A DNA stretch of 64,000 bases from an uncultured Ruminococcus sp. (GCA_900545285.1 UQYK01000003.1:5764-69763); one strand, 5' to 3'; positions 8,146 through 18,715 are shown, numbered from the stretch's first letter. Notes: generated from the letters alone by a model not told the origin. Made by a program: numbers and translations.

Positions 8146-9993
8146 TTGGCTACAGAAAAAGAACAGATGCGGGAACCGCGCAGCGGCTCTCAGACGAGAA
8201 AGAGAAACTATGGCGCACGCCCCAGACAGCAGGGGGAAGAACGCAGATCCTCCGGCGGTGTCTACCGGAACCACAGCCGGAACAATAATGCCGCAGCACA
8301 TGGCTCCAGAAATAATGGGAGACGGGATGCCAAGCGGACACCGGTGAGAATCATTCCCCTGGGCGGTCTGAATGAAATCGGAAAGAACATGACCGTCTTT
8401 GAGTGCTGCAATGATATGTTTATCCTGGACTGCGGCCTTGCTTTTCCGGATATGGATATGCCGGGCGTAGATATTGTAATCCCGGACTTCACCTACGTGG
8501 AGGGCAACAAGGACCGCATTCGCGGAATTGTGATTACCCACGGCCATGAGGACCATATCGGCGGTCTGGCATATTTGCTGAAGAAAATCAATGTGCCCAT
8601 TTATGGTACCCGGATGACGCTGGGTCTGATCAAAGGCAAGCTGGAAGAACACGGCCTTTTGAAGCAGGCAAAGCTTATTGAAGTAGAACCGCGGAAAACC
8701 GTGAAAATGGGCTGTATGGCCGTAGAATTTATTAAGGTAAACCACTCCATCCCCGGTGCAGTGGGCATGGCAATTCACACACCGGCCGGTATTATTGTGC
8801 ACACCGGTGACTTTAAGGTAGACTTTTCTCCCATTGATGATGAAATCATTGATCTGGCTCGGTTCGGTGAACTGGGCAGCCGGGGCGTTCTGGCGCTGAT
8901 GGCAGATTCTACCAATGCGGAGCGCACAGGCTTTACCTGTTCTGAGCGCACAGTGGGCGGCTCTTTTGAAAAGCTCTTTAAACGGGCAGAGGGAAAGCGG
9001 ATTATTATTGCTACATTTTCCTCCAATGTGCACCGGGTGCAGCAGATCATTGATCAGGCGCAGCACTACGGCAGAAAGGTTGCCGTATTCGGCCGGAGCA
9101 TGATTCATGTTATCAATACAGCCATAGAACTGGGCTATCTGACCGTGCCGAAGGGCATGATTATTGATATTGACGAAATGAACCGCTATCCGGATGAGAA
9201 GATCGTATTGGTTACAACCGGCAGCCAGGGCGAACCGCTTTCGGCGCTGACGCGTATGGCGATGAACAGCCACAAAAAGGTTTCCATCACCCCCAACGAC
9301 TTCATCATCATTTCTGCAAAGCCCATTCCGGGCAATGAAAAGTTTGTCACCCGTGTGGTCAATGAACTGATGAAATCCGGCGCGGAAGTAATCTACGAAT
9401 CCATGTATGAGGTACACGTTTCCGGCCACGCCTGCCAGGAGGAACTGAAGCTGATTCACGCGCTGACCAAGCCGAAGTTCTTTATTCCGGTGCACGGCGA
9501 ATACAAGCACCTGGTGAAGCATGCAGAAATCGCCAAATCTATGGGCATGCCGGAAGAAAACATTCTGATTTGCAGCATCGGTGACGTGATTGAAACAGAC
9601 GGCCAGAGCATGCGCGTGGTTTCTCAGGTTCCTGCCGGCCGTGTTATGGTAGACGGTCTGGGTGTAGGCGATGTCGGCTCTATTGTCCTGCGGGATCGAA
9701 AGCATCTGGCACAGGACGGCCTGATTATTGTTGTAATCGGAATCGAACGGATGTCCAATTCCCTGGTGGCCGGACCGGATATCATTTCCAGAGGCTTTGT
9801 CTACGTCCGGGAATCCGAGGAGCTGATGGAAGAGGCACGTCGGGTGCTCTCCCGTGTGCTGGATAACTGCACGGCGCATGATCTGAAGGAATGGGGCTCT
9901 TTGAAAACAAAGCTGCGGGATGTATTGTCTGAATTTATCTATGAAAAAACCAAGCGCAGCCCGATGATTCTGCCGATTATTATGGAAGTGTAA
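8146..9993 (+). CDS. rnjA: Ribonuclease J
   Basis: RNase J is a cytoplasmic MBL/beta-CASP ribonuclease with 5'-3' exonuclease and endonuclease activity that drives mRNA decay and rRNA maturation in Firmicutes. The catalytic motif HGHEDHIGG lies near residue 130, followed by the beta-CASP domain and the KPxFIPVHGEYKH block. The 615 residues include a basic, low-complexity N-terminal tail of about 60 residues (REPRSGSQTRKRN and onward) before the conserved RIIPLGGLNEIGKNMT core; such tails occur in some Clostridia. The start is TTG 8146, supported by GTGAGG eight bases upstream. A consensus promoter lies about 700 bases upstream. The paralogue RNase J2 is not in the window. Confidence 0.97.
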   Translation: MATEKEQMREPRSGSQTRKRNYGARPRQQGEERRSSGGVYRNHSRNNNAAAHGSRNNGRRDAKRTPVRIIPLGGLNEIGKNMTVFECCNDMFILDCGLAFPDMDMPGVDIVIPDFTYVEGNKDRIRGIVITHGHEDHIGGLAYLLKKINVPIYGTRMTLGLIKGKLEEHGLLKQAKLIEVEPRKTVKMGCMAVEFIKVNHSIPGAVGMAIHTPAGIIVHTGDFKVDFSPIDDEIIDLARFGELGSRGVLALMADSTNAERTGFTCSERTVGGSFEKLFKRAEGKRIIIATFSSNVHRVQQIIDQAQHYGRKVAVFGRSMIHVINTAIELGYLTVPKGMIIDIDEMNRYPDEKIVLVTTGSQGEPLSALTRMAMNSHKKVSITPNDFIIISAKPIPGNEKFVTRVVNELMKSGAEVIYESMYEVHVSGHACQEELKLIHALTKPKFFIPVHGEYKHLVKHAEIAKSMGMPEENILICSIGDVIETDGQSMRVVSQVPAGRVMVDGLGVGDVGSIVLRDRKHLAQDGLIIVVIGIERMSNSLVAGPDIISRGFVYVRESEELMEEARRVLSRVLDNCTAHDLKEWGSLKTKLRDVLSEFIYEKTKRSPMILPIIMEV

Positions 9994-10092
9994 GCAGGAA
10001 ACCGGATTTTTCGGGATTCCATGGCCGCAGCCGGAAAATGCTGCTGTGGCTTTTACACGCCGATTTCTTCATGGAATAGGGGAGAATAGAGC

Positions 10093-12057
10093 ATGAAACG
10101 AAAATATGCAGCCATTGGCATTACCTTTGCGCTGTGGTTGATCAGCGTTTTGCTGCCGCTGTTTGGTGTGGTATTCAAACGCGTGCCGCAGCAGGTGCTG
10201 ACGGCGCAGCTGCTGGTGATTTTGTTAATCAGTGTAGTGATTTGCCTGCAATGGTTCTGGCTGCGAAAGGCCGAGCGGCAGCAGCTGGTGTCTGCCAAGG
10301 GCGACATTGAAGGCACAGGTATGAATGCACTCCAGAGCATGACAATTCCCATGCTGTTTGCCGCACACACCGGTGAAATCCTGTGGTACAATACCGCGTT
10401 TTCCGCCCGGTTTCTTCAAAGCCGCTCCGCGTTGGGACGAACAGTGCAGGATGTGATTCATCTGAATCTGGCAGCGCTGGATCAGAACCGGGATTTGCTC
10501 ATGGAGCACAATGGCCTCAGCTATCGGGTACATGCCACATCGAATATTCAGAATCAACAGGAAATTGTTGCGGTACAGTTCCTGGAAATCACAGATATTC
10601 TGCGGCTGCAAAATGAAAATACCAATTCTCGTCCCTGTGTGCTGCTGCTGGTGATCGACAGCTATGACGATCTGCTGCAATATGCCAAGGAGAGCGAAAA
10701 GGCACAGGTTTCCGCAGAAGTGGAACAAGTGCTGGAACACTTTATGCAGGGAACAGACGGCGTAATCCGAAAGGTGGAAAACGATCTGTTCTATGCGGTG
10801 ATGGAATCCAGACACCTGCATGAAATTATGCGAAACCGCTTTCATGTGCTGGATGAGGCGAGACAGATTCGGGTCAATGACCGGATGCATATTACGTTTT
10901 CCATTGGCGTGGGAGACGGCGCATCCTCTTTGGCAGAAAGTGAAAAATTCGCCAGACAGTCTCTGGATATGGCACTGGGACGCGGCGGCGACCAGGCTGC
11001 TGTGAAAACGGAAAACGGTTTTTGCTTCTTTGGCGGTGCGTCAAAGGGCGTGGAGAAGAAGTCCAAGACGAAGATTCGCTCCATTGCGCTGGCAATGCAG
11101 GAACTGATTGAAAATTCGGATCAGGTCTTTCTCATGGGGCACCGCTTCGGCGATCTGGACTCCGTGGGTTCTGCCTGCGGCCTGGCAGGTGCGGTGCGTC
11201 TGATGCAAAAGCCGTCCTATGTGGTGGTCAACCGGCAGAGCTGTCTGGCCACACAGCTGATCGACCGGATGGCGCAGTGCAGCGACGGCCCCCATTTTCT
11301 GGAGCCAGTGGATGCATTGGCGCAAGTTACGGAAAACAGTCTGCTGATTATTGTAGATACGCATAATAAAGATATTCTGGAAAGCGTGGATCTTTACCAC
11401 GCGGCGCGGTATGTCATTGTCATTGACCACCACCGGAAGAATGTCAACTTTATCGAAAATGCAGTGATTTTCCACCATGAGCCGTATGCCTCTTCTGCAT
11501 CGGAGATGGTGACAGAAATTATCCAGTATTTCCGGACGGATACAGAAATATCCGCAGCCTATGCAGATGCGCTGCTGTCCGGCATTATGCTGGATACGAA
11601 AAACTTTGTGATGCGAACTGGCGTGCGGACATTTGAAGCGGCGGCATATCTGCGGAAAATCGGTGCAGATACCATCCAGGTAAAAACCCTGTTTTCCAAC
11701 ACTATTTCCATGTACTCCATGCGTGCGCAGATTGTTTCCCACGCGGAGCTTTATCGGAACAATGCCATTTCCGTTGTGAAGATGCCCTCTCAGGATGCCA
11801 GAGTGCTGGCGGCACAGGCAGCCGATGAACTGCTGAGCATTCAGGGGGTTGAGGCTTCCTTTGTCATCTATGCCGCGGAGCCGGGCGCTGCAATTTCTGC
11901 CCGTTCTATGGGAAATGTAAATGTACAGGTGATTATGGAACAGCTGGGCGGCGGCGGCCATCAAACCATGGCGGCGGCACAGCTGCCACGCTGTACCATC
12001 CAGGAGGCAAAGGAACAGCTCCTGCTGATATTGGAAGCACAGGAACTGGAACGATAA
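10093..12057 (+). CDS. gdpP: Cyclic-di-AMP phosphodiesterase, GdpP/YybT type
   Basis: GdpP is a membrane protein that hydrolyses cyclic di-AMP to pApA and so controls potassium, osmotic and cell-wall homeostasis. The 654-residue protein shows the family order: two membrane helices (about 8-30 and 38-56), a PAS-like segment, a degenerate GGDEF domain (about 170-305), then DHH (GHRFGDLDSVGS near 350; VIDHHRK near 445) and DHHA1 with the GGGGHQTMAAAQ motif near 621. The following gene encodes ribosomal protein L9 and then DnaB, the conserved gdpP-rplI-dnaB arrangement of Firmicutes, which strongly supports the call. Confidence 0.96.
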   Translation: MKRKYAAIGITFALWLISVLLPLFGVVFKRVPQQVLTAQLLVILLISVVICLQWFWLRKAERQQLVSAKGDIEGTGMNALQSMTIPMLFAAHTGEILWYNTAFSARFLQSRSALGRTVQDVIHLNLAALDQNRDLLMEHNGLSYRVHATSNIQNQQEIVAVQFLEITDILRLQNENTNSRPCVLLLVIDSYDDLLQYAKESEKAQVSAEVEQVLEHFMQGTDGVIRKVENDLFYAVMESRHLHEIMRNRFHVLDEARQIRVNDRMHITFSIGVGDGASSLAESEKFARQSLDMALGRGGDQAAVKTENGFCFFGGASKGVEKKSKTKIRSIALAMQELIENSDQVFLMGHRFGDLDSVGSACGLAGAVRLMQKPSYVVVNRQSCLATQLIDRMAQCSDGPHFLEPVDALAQVTENSLLIIVDTHNKDILESVDLYHAARYVIVIDHHRKNVNFIENAVIFHHEPYASSASEMVTEIIQYFRTDTEISAAYADALLSGIMLDTKNFVMRTGVRTFEAAAYLRKIGADTIQVKTLFSNTISMYSMRAQIVSHAELYRNNAISVVKMPSQDARVLAAQAADELLSIQGVEASFVIYAAEPGAAISARSMGNVNVQVIMEQLGGGGHQTMAAAQLPRCTIQEAKEQLLLILEAQELER

Positions 12058-12106
12058 ACGGGAATGTGTTTTCCGCTGAAATCCCCTTGAGAAAGGAAGA
12101 AGAAAT

Positions 12107-12553
12107 ATGAAGGTAATTTTTGTACAGGATGTAAAAGGCTCTGGAAAAAAGGGCGAGGTCAAGAATGTATCAGACGGCTATGCCCGGAACATGCTGCTGA
12201 AAAAGGGTCTGGCAGTAGAGGCAACCCCGCAGAATCTGTCTGAACTCTCCGGTAAGCAGTCCTCGGCAGCCCATAAAATTGATGTGGAAAAGCAGAATGC
12301 ACAGGCAATTGCCGACCAGCTGAAGGGCAAGACCGTTCACGCTGCGGCAAAGGCAGGAAACGGCGGAAAGCTGTTTGGTGCTGTCACAGCAGCGCAGATT
12401 GCAGAATGCATTGCCGCAGAGTACGGCTGTAAGATTGACAAGAAAAAGATCAGCCTGAAATCAGATATCAAGAACTTTGGTACCTATGAGGCAGAAATTC
12501 GCCTGTATGCCGGAATCTCGGTAAAGGTGACAGTAGAAGTTGCAGAGGGATAA
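12107..12553 (+). CDS. rplI: 50S ribosomal protein L9
   Basis: L9 binds 23S rRNA at the base of the L1 stalk. The 148-residue length is standard. The N-terminal RNA-binding domain [20 protein letters not shown], the central helix and the C-terminal domain are all present. It follows gdpP after 49 bases with the RBS GAAAGGAAG. A hairpin terminator separates it from dnaB. Confidence 0.98.
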   Translation: MKVIFVQDVKGSGKKGEVKNVSDGYARNMLLKKGLAVEATPQNLSELSGKQSSAAHKIDVEKQNAQAIADQLKGKTVHAAAKAGNGGKLFGAVTAAQIAECIAAEYGCKIDKKKISLKSDIKNFGTYEAEIRLYAGISVKVTVEVAEG

Positions 12554-12574
12554 GCATCCGCTCTGAAATACAGC

Positions 12575-12611
12575 AGAAATGCGGACCGGTTTTCGGCCCG
12601 CATTATTTTTC
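12575..12611 (+). terminator. Terminator between rplI and dnaB
   Basis: ATGCGG and CCG pair with CGG and CCGCAT around a T-rich loop with one A/C mismatch, followed by TATTTTT. It lies in front of the dnaB start, so dnaB may depend partly on read-through. Confidence 0.7.
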
Positions 12612-12629
12612 CCACAGGAGGGAACGATT

Positions 12630-13979
12630 ATGGCAGATACATCCTATTCTCCCAACGAAAGCGCCGAGCTTCCGTATAGTCTGGAAGCCGAGCAGACCAT
12701 TCTGGGGGCGATTCTCATTGATTCCGCAGTGCTTCCGGTGGTATTGGAAACGATTCGGCCGGACTGCTTCTTCAACGAACAGCACCGCACCCTGTTTCAG
12801 ATTATCCTGCAAATGTTTACTTCCGGTGAGAAGGCAGATGTCATCACCGTGCTGAATGCGGCTGTGGCGCAGGGCGTTTTTGAAACCGCGGCAGAAGGCC
12901 GGAGTTATCTGGCGGCGCTGATCAATATTGTGCCCTCGACTTCCAACATTGAGAGCTATTGCGCCATTGTTGCGGAAAAATATTACGTCCGTTGTCTGGC
13001 CTTTGCGGCACGGGGCATTTTGCAGGACATTCAATCCGGCGAGCAGAACGCACAGACGCTGATGGACGCGGCAGAACAGCGCATCTTTGATATCCGGCAG
13101 GGACGGGATGCCCAGGGGCTGGTGAAGGTGGGAGATGCCATCTGTGAGGCCTATGACCGGATCGGAAAAATTTCCGGCCCGGATAAAGAAAAGTACCTGG
13201 GTGCCAAGACCGGATTCAAGTATCTGGATACGGTGACATCTGGTCTGAACAAATCCGACCTGATTCTGATTGCGGCGCGTCCGGGTATGGGAAAGACCTC
13301 CTTTGCCCTCAACATTGCCACGAATGTGGCGCGGCGGGGGGACAAGGAAGTGGCCGTATTCTCCCTGGAAATGTCGAAGGAACAGTTGGCCACCCGTATG
13401 CTGTCTACAGAGGCGCTGGTGGACTCCAACAAGCTGCGGAATGGCTTTCTGACCAACGAGGACTGGGTGCGTCTGGCCACCAGTGCCGGTGTACTCAGCG
13501 GCCTTCCTATGTTTATTGATGATACTGCCAGCGTGACCGTACAGCAGATTAAGGCAAAGCTGCGCCGGATGAAAAATCTGGGGCTGGTTGTCATCGACTA
13601 CTTACAGCTGATGGGCTCTACTCTCCGGACGGACAACCGCGTGCTGATTATTTCAGAAATTACCCGGCAGCTGAAAATCATGGCGAAGGAACTGGACATT
13701 CCGGTAATTGTGCTGTCTCAGCTGTCCCGTGGGCCGGAAAGCCGTACTGATAAACGCCCGATGCTGTCTGACCTGCGTGAATCCGGTTCCATTGAGCAGG
13801 ATGCCGATATTGTCATGTTTCTCTATCGGGACGCTTATTATAATAAGGAGAGTCCTACGCCGAATATCTCAGAATGCATTGTGGCCAAAAACCGACATGG
13901 TGAAACAGGTACCATTAACTTAGTCTGGGATGGACAGTTTACACGGTTCTCCAATGCGGAGATGCGCAATGAAGGCTGA
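12630..13979 (+). CDS. dnaB: Replicative DNA helicase
   Basis: DnaB (DnaC in Bacillus nomenclature) is the hexameric helicase that unwinds DNA at the replication fork. The N-terminal domain (about 15-120) opens with PYSLEAEQTILGAIL, a linker follows, and the RecA-like domain has Walker A in ARPGMGKTSFALNIA near residue 220, Walker B in LVVIDYLQLM, and the SQLSRGPESR(T) motif. I place the start at ATG 12630 with CAGGAGGGA upstream; an upstream in-frame start would run through the terminator stem. Final length is 449 residues. The 3' end overlaps tilS by 11 bases. Confidence 0.97.
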   Translation: MADTSYSPNESAELPYSLEAEQTILGAILIDSAVLPVVLETIRPDCFFNEQHRTLFQIILQMFTSGEKADVITVLNAAVAQGVFETAAEGRSYLAALINIVPSTSNIESYCAIVAEKYYVRCLAFAARGILQDIQSGEQNAQTLMDAAEQRIFDIRQGRDAQGLVKVGDAICEAYDRIGKISGPDKEKYLGAKTGFKYLDTVTSGLNKSDLILIAARPGMGKTSFALNIATNVARRGDKEVAVFSLEMSKEQLATRMLSTEALVDSNKLRNGFLTNEDWVRLATSAGVLSGLPMFIDDTASVTVQQIKAKLRRMKNLGLVVIDYLQLMGSTLRTDNRVLIISEITRQLKIMAKELDIPVIVLSQLSRGPESRTDKRPMLSDLRESGSIEQDADIVMFLYRDAYYNKESPTPNISECIVAKNRHGETGTINLVWDGQFTRFSNAEMRNEG

Positions 13980-15321
13980 TGGGCTGCCTTTGGCAGTGCA
14001 CGCGTTCCTGACAGAGCTTGACTGCCTGCGTCCGGAGGATACGGTTTGCTGTGCGCTTTCCGGCGGCGCAGACAGCGTGTGCCTGCTGCGGTGCCTGCTG
14101 GCGCTTTCTCAGGAGTGGAAGATTACACTTTCCGCAGTGCACATCAATCATCATCTGCGCGGCGCAGAGAGCGACCGGGATGCGGCATTTTGCCGGGAAC
14201 TGTGTGAAGCACTGGCAGTGCCGCTGCAAATTCTGGATGTGGATGCAGCGCAGTATGCCCGGCAGATGCACTGCTCCGAAGAGCTTGCGGCGCGTACCTG
14301 CCGGTATGAAGCATTTTCTCAGGTACAGGCGGACTGGATTGCAACGGCACACACGGCATCAGACAATGCCGAAACCCTGGTGCACCGTCTGATACGGGGG
14401 GCAGGGCTGCATGGCCTGTGTGCAATTCCGCCGCGAAACGGCAGATTCCTCCGGCCGCTCCTGACGGTTACACGGGAACAGGTGGAACAGTATCTGGCGC
14501 AGCTTCATCAGGATTTTGTGACAGACAGCACCAATCTGACGGATCAGTATACCCGGAACCGGATTCGGCATCAGATTATGCCCCGGATGAAGGAACTGAA
14601 CCCCTCGGTAGAGCGTACCGTTTCCTATACGATTCATGGCCTGCGCCGGGATGCGGATTTTCTCTCGCAGCAGGCACAGGAGGCCTATGCCAAGTGCCAC
14701 GCAGAGAAAAACACGCTTGCCGGGCTGGTGCAGCTGCATCCGGCGCTGCAAGTCCGCTGTATTGCCATGCTTTTGGAGGAGGCAGGGCTGTCCTATGACG
14801 CACCCCTGCTGGAACGGCTGCAAAAGCTTTTGTATAAGGGTGGCCGCTGGAATTTGTCCGGCGCAGTGTTTGCGGCGGCAAAACAGGGCATACTGACTCT
14901 GGAAGTTCAGAAGCCCCAGACAAAACCGGATCCGGTTTTGCTGCAATGGGGTGAAAATTGTCTGTATCCCGGATGCGTGGTGACTGCGGAACTGATAACG
15001 GCTGAAAATTCTGACAGCATTTCAATTGTTCATGGAAAATTTGCAAATTCGATTCTGGATTATGATAAAATAAAAGGTGACGTGTTTCTGCATCCCAGAG
15101 AACCCGGTGCCCGTATGCAGCTGTGTGGCTGCAATTTTACATCCTCCCTGAAAAAACGCATTCAGGAGAAGGTGCCGAAAGAAAAACGGAGCACGCTGCA
15201 TCTGCTCTATGATGCAGCAGGGGTGATCTATGCAGAGGACATCGGCGTCGCAGAACGTGTCAGGGCAGATGCTGCCTCAGAAAGGCTGCTGGTTGTGCAG
15301 ATACATCGGGAAGCGCCGTGA
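13969..15321 (+). CDS. tilS: tRNA(Ile)-lysidine synthase
   Basis: TilS attaches lysine to C34 of the CAU-anticodon tRNA-Ile, changing it to read AUA codons; it is essential. The ATP-pyrophosphatase P-loop is SGGADS in CCALSGGADSVCLLRCLL near residue 27, with VHINHHLRGAESDRD following and the C-terminal TilS domain ending the 450-residue protein. I choose ATG 13969 because GGAG lies seven bases upstream and the earlier in-frame ATGs lie inside dnaB. The 11-base overlap with dnaB suggests coupling. In many Firmicutes tilS precedes ftsH, as here. Confidence 0.95.
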   Translation: MKADGLPLAVHAFLTELDCLRPEDTVCCALSGGADSVCLLRCLLALSQEWKITLSAVHINHHLRGAESDRDAAFCRELCEALAVPLQILDVDAAQYARQMHCSEELAARTCRYEAFSQVQADWIATAHTASDNAETLVHRLIRGAGLHGLCAIPPRNGRFLRPLLTVTREQVEQYLAQLHQDFVTDSTNLTDQYTRNRIRHQIMPRMKELNPSVERTVSYTIHGLRRDADFLSQQAQEAYAKCHAEKNTLAGLVQLHPALQVRCIAMLLEEAGLSYDAPLLERLQKLLYKGGRWNLSGAVFAAAKQGILTLEVQKPQTKPDPVLLQWGENCLYPGCVVTAELITAENSDSISIVHGKFANSILDYDKIKGDVFLHPREPGARMQLCGCNFTSSLKKRIQEKVPKEKRSTLHLLYDAAGVIYAEDIGVAERVRADAASERLLVVQIHREAP

Positions 15322-15429
15322 CAGCGGTGCTTCCAAAGACGCAGTCTGTGTGCGCCCATTGGAAACTGATATTCAGAAGTGGTTCGCAGAATATTTCTGA
15401 AAAATAAAAAACGAATGGAGTGAATGAGA

Positions 15430-17367
15430 TTGACACCGAAAAAGGGCCGTGGAGTCGGGACTTATCTTATGATCGGGGTGCTGCTGGTGGCAGCGCTGAT
15501 CTTTCTGCTGCCGAATTTAAAGGGCAGCTCAAAGGAGCCGGAGTATTCCGAAATCATTCAGTATTTTGATGATTATGAGGTAACGGAATACACGCTGGAT
15601 CTTGGCTCCGGCGAACTCAAGATGGTGCTGGAGGACGGAAAGAAGATCACCTATGATGTGCCCAATGTTGCCGTGTTCCGGGACGATACCAAAAATTATC
15701 GTACCAACTATAACCGGAAGCATCCGGACGCACCGCTGAAGCTGGATTACTATAAGATTCGGGATTCCTCCTGGATGCTGACCATTATCCCCACTGTCAT
15801 TCTGGTGCTCATGATGGTTTTCCTGTTCATCTTTATGATGCGGCAGGCAAACGGCGGCGGAAAATACACCTCGTTCGGAAAAGCCAATATCAAAAACCAG
15901 ATGAACACCCGAAAGGCCACCTTTGCAGATGTGGCCGGGGCAGATGAGGAAAAGCATGAACTGGAGGAAATCGTGGATTTCCTGAAAAATCCCCGGAAAT
16001 ACGCTGAAATCGGCGCACGGATTCCGAAGGGCGTTCTGCTCATGGGGCCTCCGGGTACTGGTAAAACCCTGCTGGCAAGAGCCGTTGCGGGAGAGGCCGG
16101 CTGTCCGTTCTTCTCCATCTCCGGTTCTGACTTTGTGGAAATGTTTGTCGGCGTGGGTGCATCCCGTGTGCGGGATTTGTTTGAACAGGCAAAGAAAAAT
16201 GCACCGTCCATCATCTTTATTGATGAAATTGATGCAGTCGGCCGACACCGCGGTACCGGAATCGGCGGCGGCCATGACGAACGGGAACAGACCCTGAACC
16301 AGTTGCTGGTAGAAATGGACGGCTTTACCGGAAAAGACAATGTGATTGTCATTGCCGCAACCAACAGACGAGATATCCTGGATCCGGCGCTGATGCGTCC
16401 GGGTCGGTTTGACCGGCAGATCGTAGTGGGCTATCCGGATGTCAAGGGACGGGAAGCCATTCTGAAGGTGCATACCAAGAGCAAAAATGTCGGCCCGGAT
16501 GTGGATCTTGGTACCATTGCAAAGTCTACGGTGGGCTTTACCGGTGCAGATCTGGAAAATCTGGTGAATGAAGCCTGCCTGCTGGCTGCCCGGAAGGACA
16601 AAAAGGCTATTACCATGGAAGAAATCCAGGAGGCAACCATTAAGGTAATTGCCGGCCCGGAAAAGAAGTCTCATAAGGTGACACCCAAAGAAAAACGCCT
16701 TACCGCTTTCCACGAGGCAGGGCATGCAGTCTGCACCTATTACTGCGATCATCAGGATAAGGTGCATCAGGTTTCCATTATCCCCAGAGGGATGGCCGGC
16801 GGATATACCATGTCTCTGCCAGAGCAGGATAAGAGCTTTGTCTCCAAAAAGGAGATGGAAGAAAATATTGTTACGCTTCTGGGCGGACGTGTGGCCGAAC
16901 AGCTGGTGCTGGAGGATATCTCCACAGGTGCTTCCAATGACCTGGAACGTGCCACATCAACTGCGCGCAGCATGGTGACACGCTATGGCTTTAGTGAAAA
17001 GCTGGGGCCGGTGGTATACGGCAATGACCAGAACGAAGTCTTTCTGGGACGGGATCTGGGCTCTTCCAAGGATTATTCCGACCGTGTGGCAGGAGAAATC
17101 GATGATGAGGTACGCAGCATTATAGAAAAGGCGTATCAGCAGGCAACTGCAATTTTGAATGCCCACATGGATCAGCTGCATCAGCTGGCAAAGTACCTGA
17201 TCATTCATGAGAAGATTGAACGGGATGACTTTGAAACATTGATGCAGGGCAAAATGGATCCGAAGCTGCTGGAAGAAACGACAGCGACAGAAGAAACAGA
17301 TGCGCCGGCACCGACGGCAGAACCGGAAACGGAAGCAGAATCGAGTACAGATACACCGGCAGAATAA
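15430..17367 (+). CDS. ftsH: ATP-dependent zinc metalloprotease FtsH (copy 1)
   Basis: FtsH is a membrane-anchored hexameric AAA+ protease that degrades misfolded and regulatory membrane proteins. Two membrane helices (about 8-28 and 115-137) flank a short extracytoplasmic domain. Walker A GPPGTGKT starts at residue 206, Walker B is [10 protein letters not shown], the second region of homology ends in RPGRFDR, and the zinc motif HEAGH is at 428-432. The start is probably TTG 15430, nine bases after GGAG; ATG 15424 is only three bases from it. The C-terminal tail is acidic and rich in Thr, Pro and Glu. A second FtsH is encoded at 49852-51696. Context (tilS upstream) marks this copy as the conserved one. 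Confidence 0.97.
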   Translation: MTPKKGRGVGTYLMIGVLLVAALIFLLPNLKGSSKEPEYSEIIQYFDDYEVTEYTLDLGSGELKMVLEDGKKITYDVPNVAVFRDDTKNYRTNYNRKHPDAPLKLDYYKIRDSSWMLTIIPTVILVLMMVFLFIFMMRQANGGGKYTSFGKANIKNQMNTRKATFADVAGADEEKHELEEIVDFLKNPRKYAEIGARIPKGVLLMGPPGTGKTLLARAVAGEAGCPFFSISGSDFVEMFVGVGASRVRDLFEQAKKNAPSIIFIDEIDAVGRHRGTGIGGGHDEREQTLNQLLVEMDGFTGKDNVIVIAATNRRDILDPALMRPGRFDRQIVVGYPDVKGREAILKVHTKSKNVGPDVDLGTIAKSTVGFTGADLENLVNEACLLAARKDKKAITMEEIQEATIKVIAGPEKKSHKVTPKEKRLTAFHEAGHAVCTYYCDHQDKVHQVSIIPRGMAGGYTMSLPEQDKSFVSKKEMEENIVTLLGGRVAEQLVLEDISTGASNDLERATSTARSMVTRYGFSEKLGPVVYGNDQNEVFLGRDLGSSKDYSDRVAGEIDDEVRSIIEKAYQQATAILNAHMDQLHQLAKYLIIHEKIERDDFETLMQGKMDPKLLEETTATEETDAPAPTAEPETEAESSTDTPAE

Positions 17368-17389
17368 AAATAAATTGTATAAGAGAAAA

Positions 17390-17430
17390 GGACATCTTGG
17401 GCAAAAACATGTGCAAGATGTTCTTTTTTT
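17390..17430 (+). terminator. Terminator after ftsH
   Basis: GGACATCTTG (17390-17399) pairs with CAAGATGTTC (17414-17423), one G-T pair, followed by seven T. Confidence 0.9.
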
Positions 17431-17460
17431 CGGATATACTGGAAAATTCATAATTTTGTG

Positions 17461-17489
17461 TTGTATTTTTGTTGCACATCTGGTATGAT
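17461..17489 (+). promoter_or_regulatory. Promoter of the lipoprotein gene
   Basis: TTGTAT at 17461-17466 and TATGAT at 17484-17489 are spaced 17 bp, and the -10 is extended (TGGTATGAT). Confidence 0.65.
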
Positions 17490-17525
17490 AAAATAGAAAT
17501 ATTGGGAACAAAGGAGAAGATACGT

Positions 17526-18647
17526 ATGAAAAAATGGCATGTAATTCTGGCGGCAGCATTGGCTATGGGTACAATGACTGCGCTGACTGGCTGCGGCAGC
17601 ATTGAGGTCGATCTGAACCAGTATGTTTCACTGGAGTGTGAGGGCTATGACTCTGCCGGAACAGCAACCTATACCATTGATTGGGAAGGTCTGGTAGATG
17701 ACAACCGCAAGGCATTTGATCTGGAAGAGGATGCTTCCAAGAAGTCTGTCAAGCGTGTTGCACGGAAGCTGGAAGATAAAATCAGCGGCGAACTGGATGA
17801 AACAGAAAATCTTTCCAACGGGGATACGGTCACCTTCCAGTGGGATAAAATCGATACGGATAAGCTGGAAGAGCGCTATCCGGTAAAGCTTTCCTATTCG
17901 GATGTAAAGCTGGAAGTAAAGGGACTGGATGAACCGGAAGATTTCAACCCGTTTGATTATCTGACAGTCAGCTATGAAGGGGAAGCGCCTCACGGATATG
18001 TATATCTGGAGACAGATTCTGACATCCCCTATTATGTCAGCTTTGAAGCAGACCAGTCTGATAATCTGAGAAACGGAGACAAGATCAAGGTGACAGTATC
18101 TTCTTACATGGATGAGGATCTGGAAGAAGAGTGCCTGGCAAGCGGACTGAAACTGACGGAAACTGAAAAGACCTATACCGTAGAAGGTCTGGAATCCTAT
18201 GTGCAGAAGCTGGATGAAATACCGGAAGACATAATGGCAAGAATGACCGCAAAGGCACAGGAAAAATATGGTCAGATCGTGGCAGACAACTGGAACGATC
18301 CGACTTCCTATAAGGGCATTACCTTTGTGGGAAACTATCTGCTGACGCTTAAGGATACAGAGGACTACACCTTCTATGAGAATTCTCTGTACTTTGTCTT
18401 CAAAATCTCCGCAGAAGCCAATGAGACAAAGGAAAAGTTCGACTATTACTGGTGCGCAAACTTCAACGATCTGCTGCTGAAGGATGACGGTACCTGTGAG
18501 GTAGACATGGACTATTTCTCCACAACATGGAATACCTTCGAGAAGAACAATCTGTACTACGATGGCTATGCAACGCTGGATGAACTGTATGCAAATGAAA
18601 TCACAGAACAGAGTGATGAGTACAACTGCGAATCTAATGTGCAGTAA
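17526..18647 (+). CDS. Secreted lipoprotein with two related modules
   Basis: The 373-residue product has a signal peptide (MKKWHVILAAALAMG) and a lipobox LTGC near residue 23, so it is predicted to be lipid-anchored outside the membrane. After this, two stretches look related: LNQYVSLECEGYDSAGTATY...NLSNGDTVTFQW (about 30-118) and FNPFDYLTVSYEGEAPHG...NLRNGDKIKVTVS (about 140-198), which suggests a duplicated beta-rich domain. I do not recognise an enzyme motif. Similar lipoproteins are common in Ruminococcaceae but unassigned. The ATG at 17526 is chosen because AAAGGAGA lies upstream. The gene has its own promoter and terminator and is monocistronic. Confidence 0.8.
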   Translation: MKKWHVILAAALAMGTMTALTGCGSIEVDLNQYVSLECEGYDSAGTATYTIDWEGLVDDNRKAFDLEEDASKKSVKRVARKLEDKISGELDETENLSNGDTVTFQWDKIDTDKLEERYPVKLSYSDVKLEVKGLDEPEDFNPFDYLTVSYEGEAPHGYVYLETDSDIPYYVSFEADQSDNLRNGDKIKVTVSSYMDEDLEEECLASGLKLTETEKTYTVEGLESYVQKLDEIPEDIMARMTAKAQEKYGQIVADNWNDPTSYKGITFVGNYLLTLKDTEDYTFYENSLYFVFKISAEANETKEKFDYYWCANFNDLLLKDDGTCEVDMDYFSTTWNTFEKNNLYYDGYATLDELYANEITEQSDEYNCESNVQ

Positions 18648-18675
18648 ATGCTTTTGATCGCTGCACGATATATCG

Positions 18676-18715
18676 AAAAAGGCTTTGGGTTTTCGGAAAA
18701 TCCAGAGCCTTTTTT
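18676..18715 (+). terminator. Terminator after the lipoprotein gene
   Basis: AAGGCTtTGG pairs with CCAgAGCCTT across a T/A-rich loop, followed by TTTTTT. Confidence 0.85.

Noticed and set aside
8059..9879. 606-codon minus-strand frame across rnjA
   Set aside because: Antisense shadow of RNase J, with no ribosome-binding site and no recognisable domain.
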